Of a stretch of 24,106 nt of DNA, positions 22,981-24,106 are shown piece after piece (position 1 is the first letter of the stretch; every line of letters starts with the position of its first letter). The notes beneath the pieces are model-generated. The model was not told the origin of the DNA. It saw only the letters and a program-made list of their open reading frames with translations, and did not search any database. Location of the stretch: positions 1-24,106 of the forward strand of contig JBKDZN010000113.1 in the NCBI GenBank assembly GCA_047971245.1, written 5' to 3'. The stretch comes from CADEDH01 sp047971245. Its GTDB lineage: Bacteria > Actinomycetota > Acidimicrobiia > Acidimicrobiales > SZUA-35. The position numbers were made by a program, and so were the translations under genes.

Positions 22981-24106
22981 GGGCGACGATGAGACCGATC
23001 CGGCCGACAGTGCCGGCGGCAAGTTCGCGGCCGACCGGGGGCTCGGGGCGGGTGGGGGCCGCCACGCTCGTCGTGGCACCGGCCACCGCCCTGGCCGGTG
23101 CGGCCAACTACGCGACCAACGCCTGGCTGGCCCACTCCCTCTCGCTCGAGGCGTTCGGCGACGCGGCCCTGATCGTCAGTTCCCTGCTCCTGTTGAGCGC
23201 CACGGCGACCGCGGTGCAGCTCGCCGCCGCCCATCGACGGGTCCGGGACGAACCGGCGGCGTTGAACGCCCTGCGCCGCTGGGTGACGGGGATCGCCGCG
23301 CTCGTGGCGGTGGTCATGGTGGCCACCGCCCGACCCCTGGCCGCGGCGCTCCACAGTGGCTCGCCGACCTCGTTCGCCGTACTCGGCCTCTCCGTACCCG
23401 TCTACCTGGCGATGTCGATCGACCGTGGGGTGATGCAGGGGGAGCAACGCTTCGGCGACCTGGCCGTGTCGCTGATCGTCGAATCGGTGGGCCGCCTGGT
23501 GGTCACCGGGGTCGGAGCGGCCTGGCTCGGGGGACCGACCGCGGCGGCGACCGGGATGGGGGTGTCGTTCGCGCTGGCCGCCGGTTACGCCCGGGCCCGC
23601 CCCGGGACCGACGTGCCCGACGACGCGGCCGCATCGGCCCGACAGGTCGCGGTCGGCGTGCCCCTGGTGTTGCTGTTGTTCAGCCAGGTGTTGATCGCCA
23701 ACGGTGATGTGGTGGTGGTGTCGGCGACCGCCCCCGGAACGGCGTCGGTGTTCGCCGCCGTGGCCCTGCTGGGCCGGATCTCGTTCCCCCTGGCGTGGGC
23801 GATCGTGATGGTCGCGTTCCCGAAGCTGGCCGACCCCGCCCACGCCGACCGGGTGGCCCGCACCACGACCCTGCTGGTGGGCGGGGTCGGAGCGGCAGCC
23901 ACCGTGGCCACCTGGATCGGGGGGCCGCCGGCGGCCCGGCTCCTGTTCGGCGCCCACGCCGACGAGGTCATCCCGTTCCTGGTGCCGTACGCGGTGGCCA
24001 CCGCGGCGTTCTCCCTGGCCTGTCTGGGCGCCGTGAGCGGCGCGGCCCGGGGCCGTGCCCGGGGGGCCGCCGTGCTCCTGGCCGCCGGGGTCGTCCAGAC
24101 CGCGCT
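22977..24106 (+). CDS. MOP-superfamily (Wzx-like) flippase, partial
   Basis: This plus-strand frame runs open from an ATG at 22977 to the right edge (376 codons). It begins with a short basic, Pro-rich segment (MRATMRPIRPTV) and continues with repeated hydrophobic helices: TLVVAPATALAGAANYATN, ALIVSSLLLLSATATAVQLAA, WVTGIAALVAVVMVATA, FAVLGLSVPVYLAMS and others. Motifs such as ARQVAVGVPLVLLLFSQVLIANGDVVVV resemble the start of the second half of polysaccharide-export flippases (Wzx/MATE/MurJ superfamily). Those proteins turn lipid-linked sugars across the membrane. At least ten helices are visible and the C-terminus is missing. Another ATG at 22989 is in frame, but 22977 overlaps the preceding stop and is preferred. 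Pairing with two STAS genes is unusual; surface-glycan export under partner-switch control is a guess. Confidence 0.75.
   Translation, partial: MRATMRPIRPTVPAASSRPTGGSGRVGAATLVVAPATALAGAANYATNAWLAHSLSLEAFGDAALIVSSLLLLSATATAVQLAAAHRRVRDEPAALNALRRWVTGIAALVAVVMVATARPLAAALHSGSPTSFAVLGLSVPVYLAMSIDRGVMQGEQRFGDLAVSLIVESVGRLVVTGVGAAWLGGPTAAATGMGVSFALAAGYARARPGTDVPDDAAASARQVAVGVPLVLLLFSQVLIANGDVVVVSATAPGTASVFAAVALLGRISFPLAWAIVMVAFPKLADPAHADRVARTTTLLVGGVGAAATVATWIGGPPAARLLFGAHADEVIPFLVPYAVATAAFSLACLGAVSGAARGRARGAAVLLAAGVVQTA

Noticed and set aside
21969..23957. 662-codon minus-strand open frame opposite the STAS and flippase genes
   Set aside because: It has shadow composition and spans three well-supported coupled plus-strand genes.

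Overview
The window is about 24 kb of very GC-rich DNA with strong G/C bias at third codon positions. It carries a complete actinobacterial 'conservon' (sensor kinase, roadblock protein, DUF742 protein and small GTPase), so the host is an actinomycete. The sparse, short operons and the overall flavour fit Acidimicrobiia, but that assignment is an inference. I see no tRNA, rRNA, insertion sequence, CRISPR array or phage gene. The layout looks like ordinary chromosome with several lineage-specific genes.

Left part (1-4588). A membrane-anchored DUF1996 protein on the minus strand runs off the left edge. Next comes a minus-strand pair with a 4-base overlap: a stand-alone dodecin, and a second dodecin fused to a universal-stress-like domain. 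Divergent from these is a cytochrome P450.

Conservon (4777-9606). Four plus-strand genes, cvnA-B-C-D in type, each overlap the next by 4 bases. The P450 lies just upstream in the same direction, and P450s are known conservon partners. The kinase has Gln where this family usually has the presumed phospho-accepting His, and both the kinase and the GTPase have long disordered tails.

Middle (9647-16564). A soluble inorganic pyrophosphatase (minus) is divergent from a Kup potassium transporter (plus). A minus-strand ECF-type sigma factor overlaps a single-pass membrane protein with a large extracytoplasmic Gly/Asn repeat region, which is probably its regulator. Then come a 504-base gap with strong hairpins and a membrane acyltransferase (minus).

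Right part (16786-24106). The genes are a SAM methyltransferase (plus), a GntR/HutC regulator (minus), an HAD phosphatase-VOC fusion (plus), and a divergent TetR regulator and 14-helix drug exporter with a palindrome between them. Last is a coupled run of two STAS proteins and a lipid-linked-sugar-flippase-like membrane protein that leaves the right edge.

Several genes that open a transcript (dodecin, pyrophosphatase, HAD-VOC, TetR) have a TANNNT hexamer ending 6-7 bases before the ATG and no ribosome binding site. This suggests leaderless mRNAs. The best candidates for something little described are the sigma/Gly-Asn protein pair, the histidine-less conservon kinase beside a P450, the dodecin-USP fusion and the HAD-VOC fusion.
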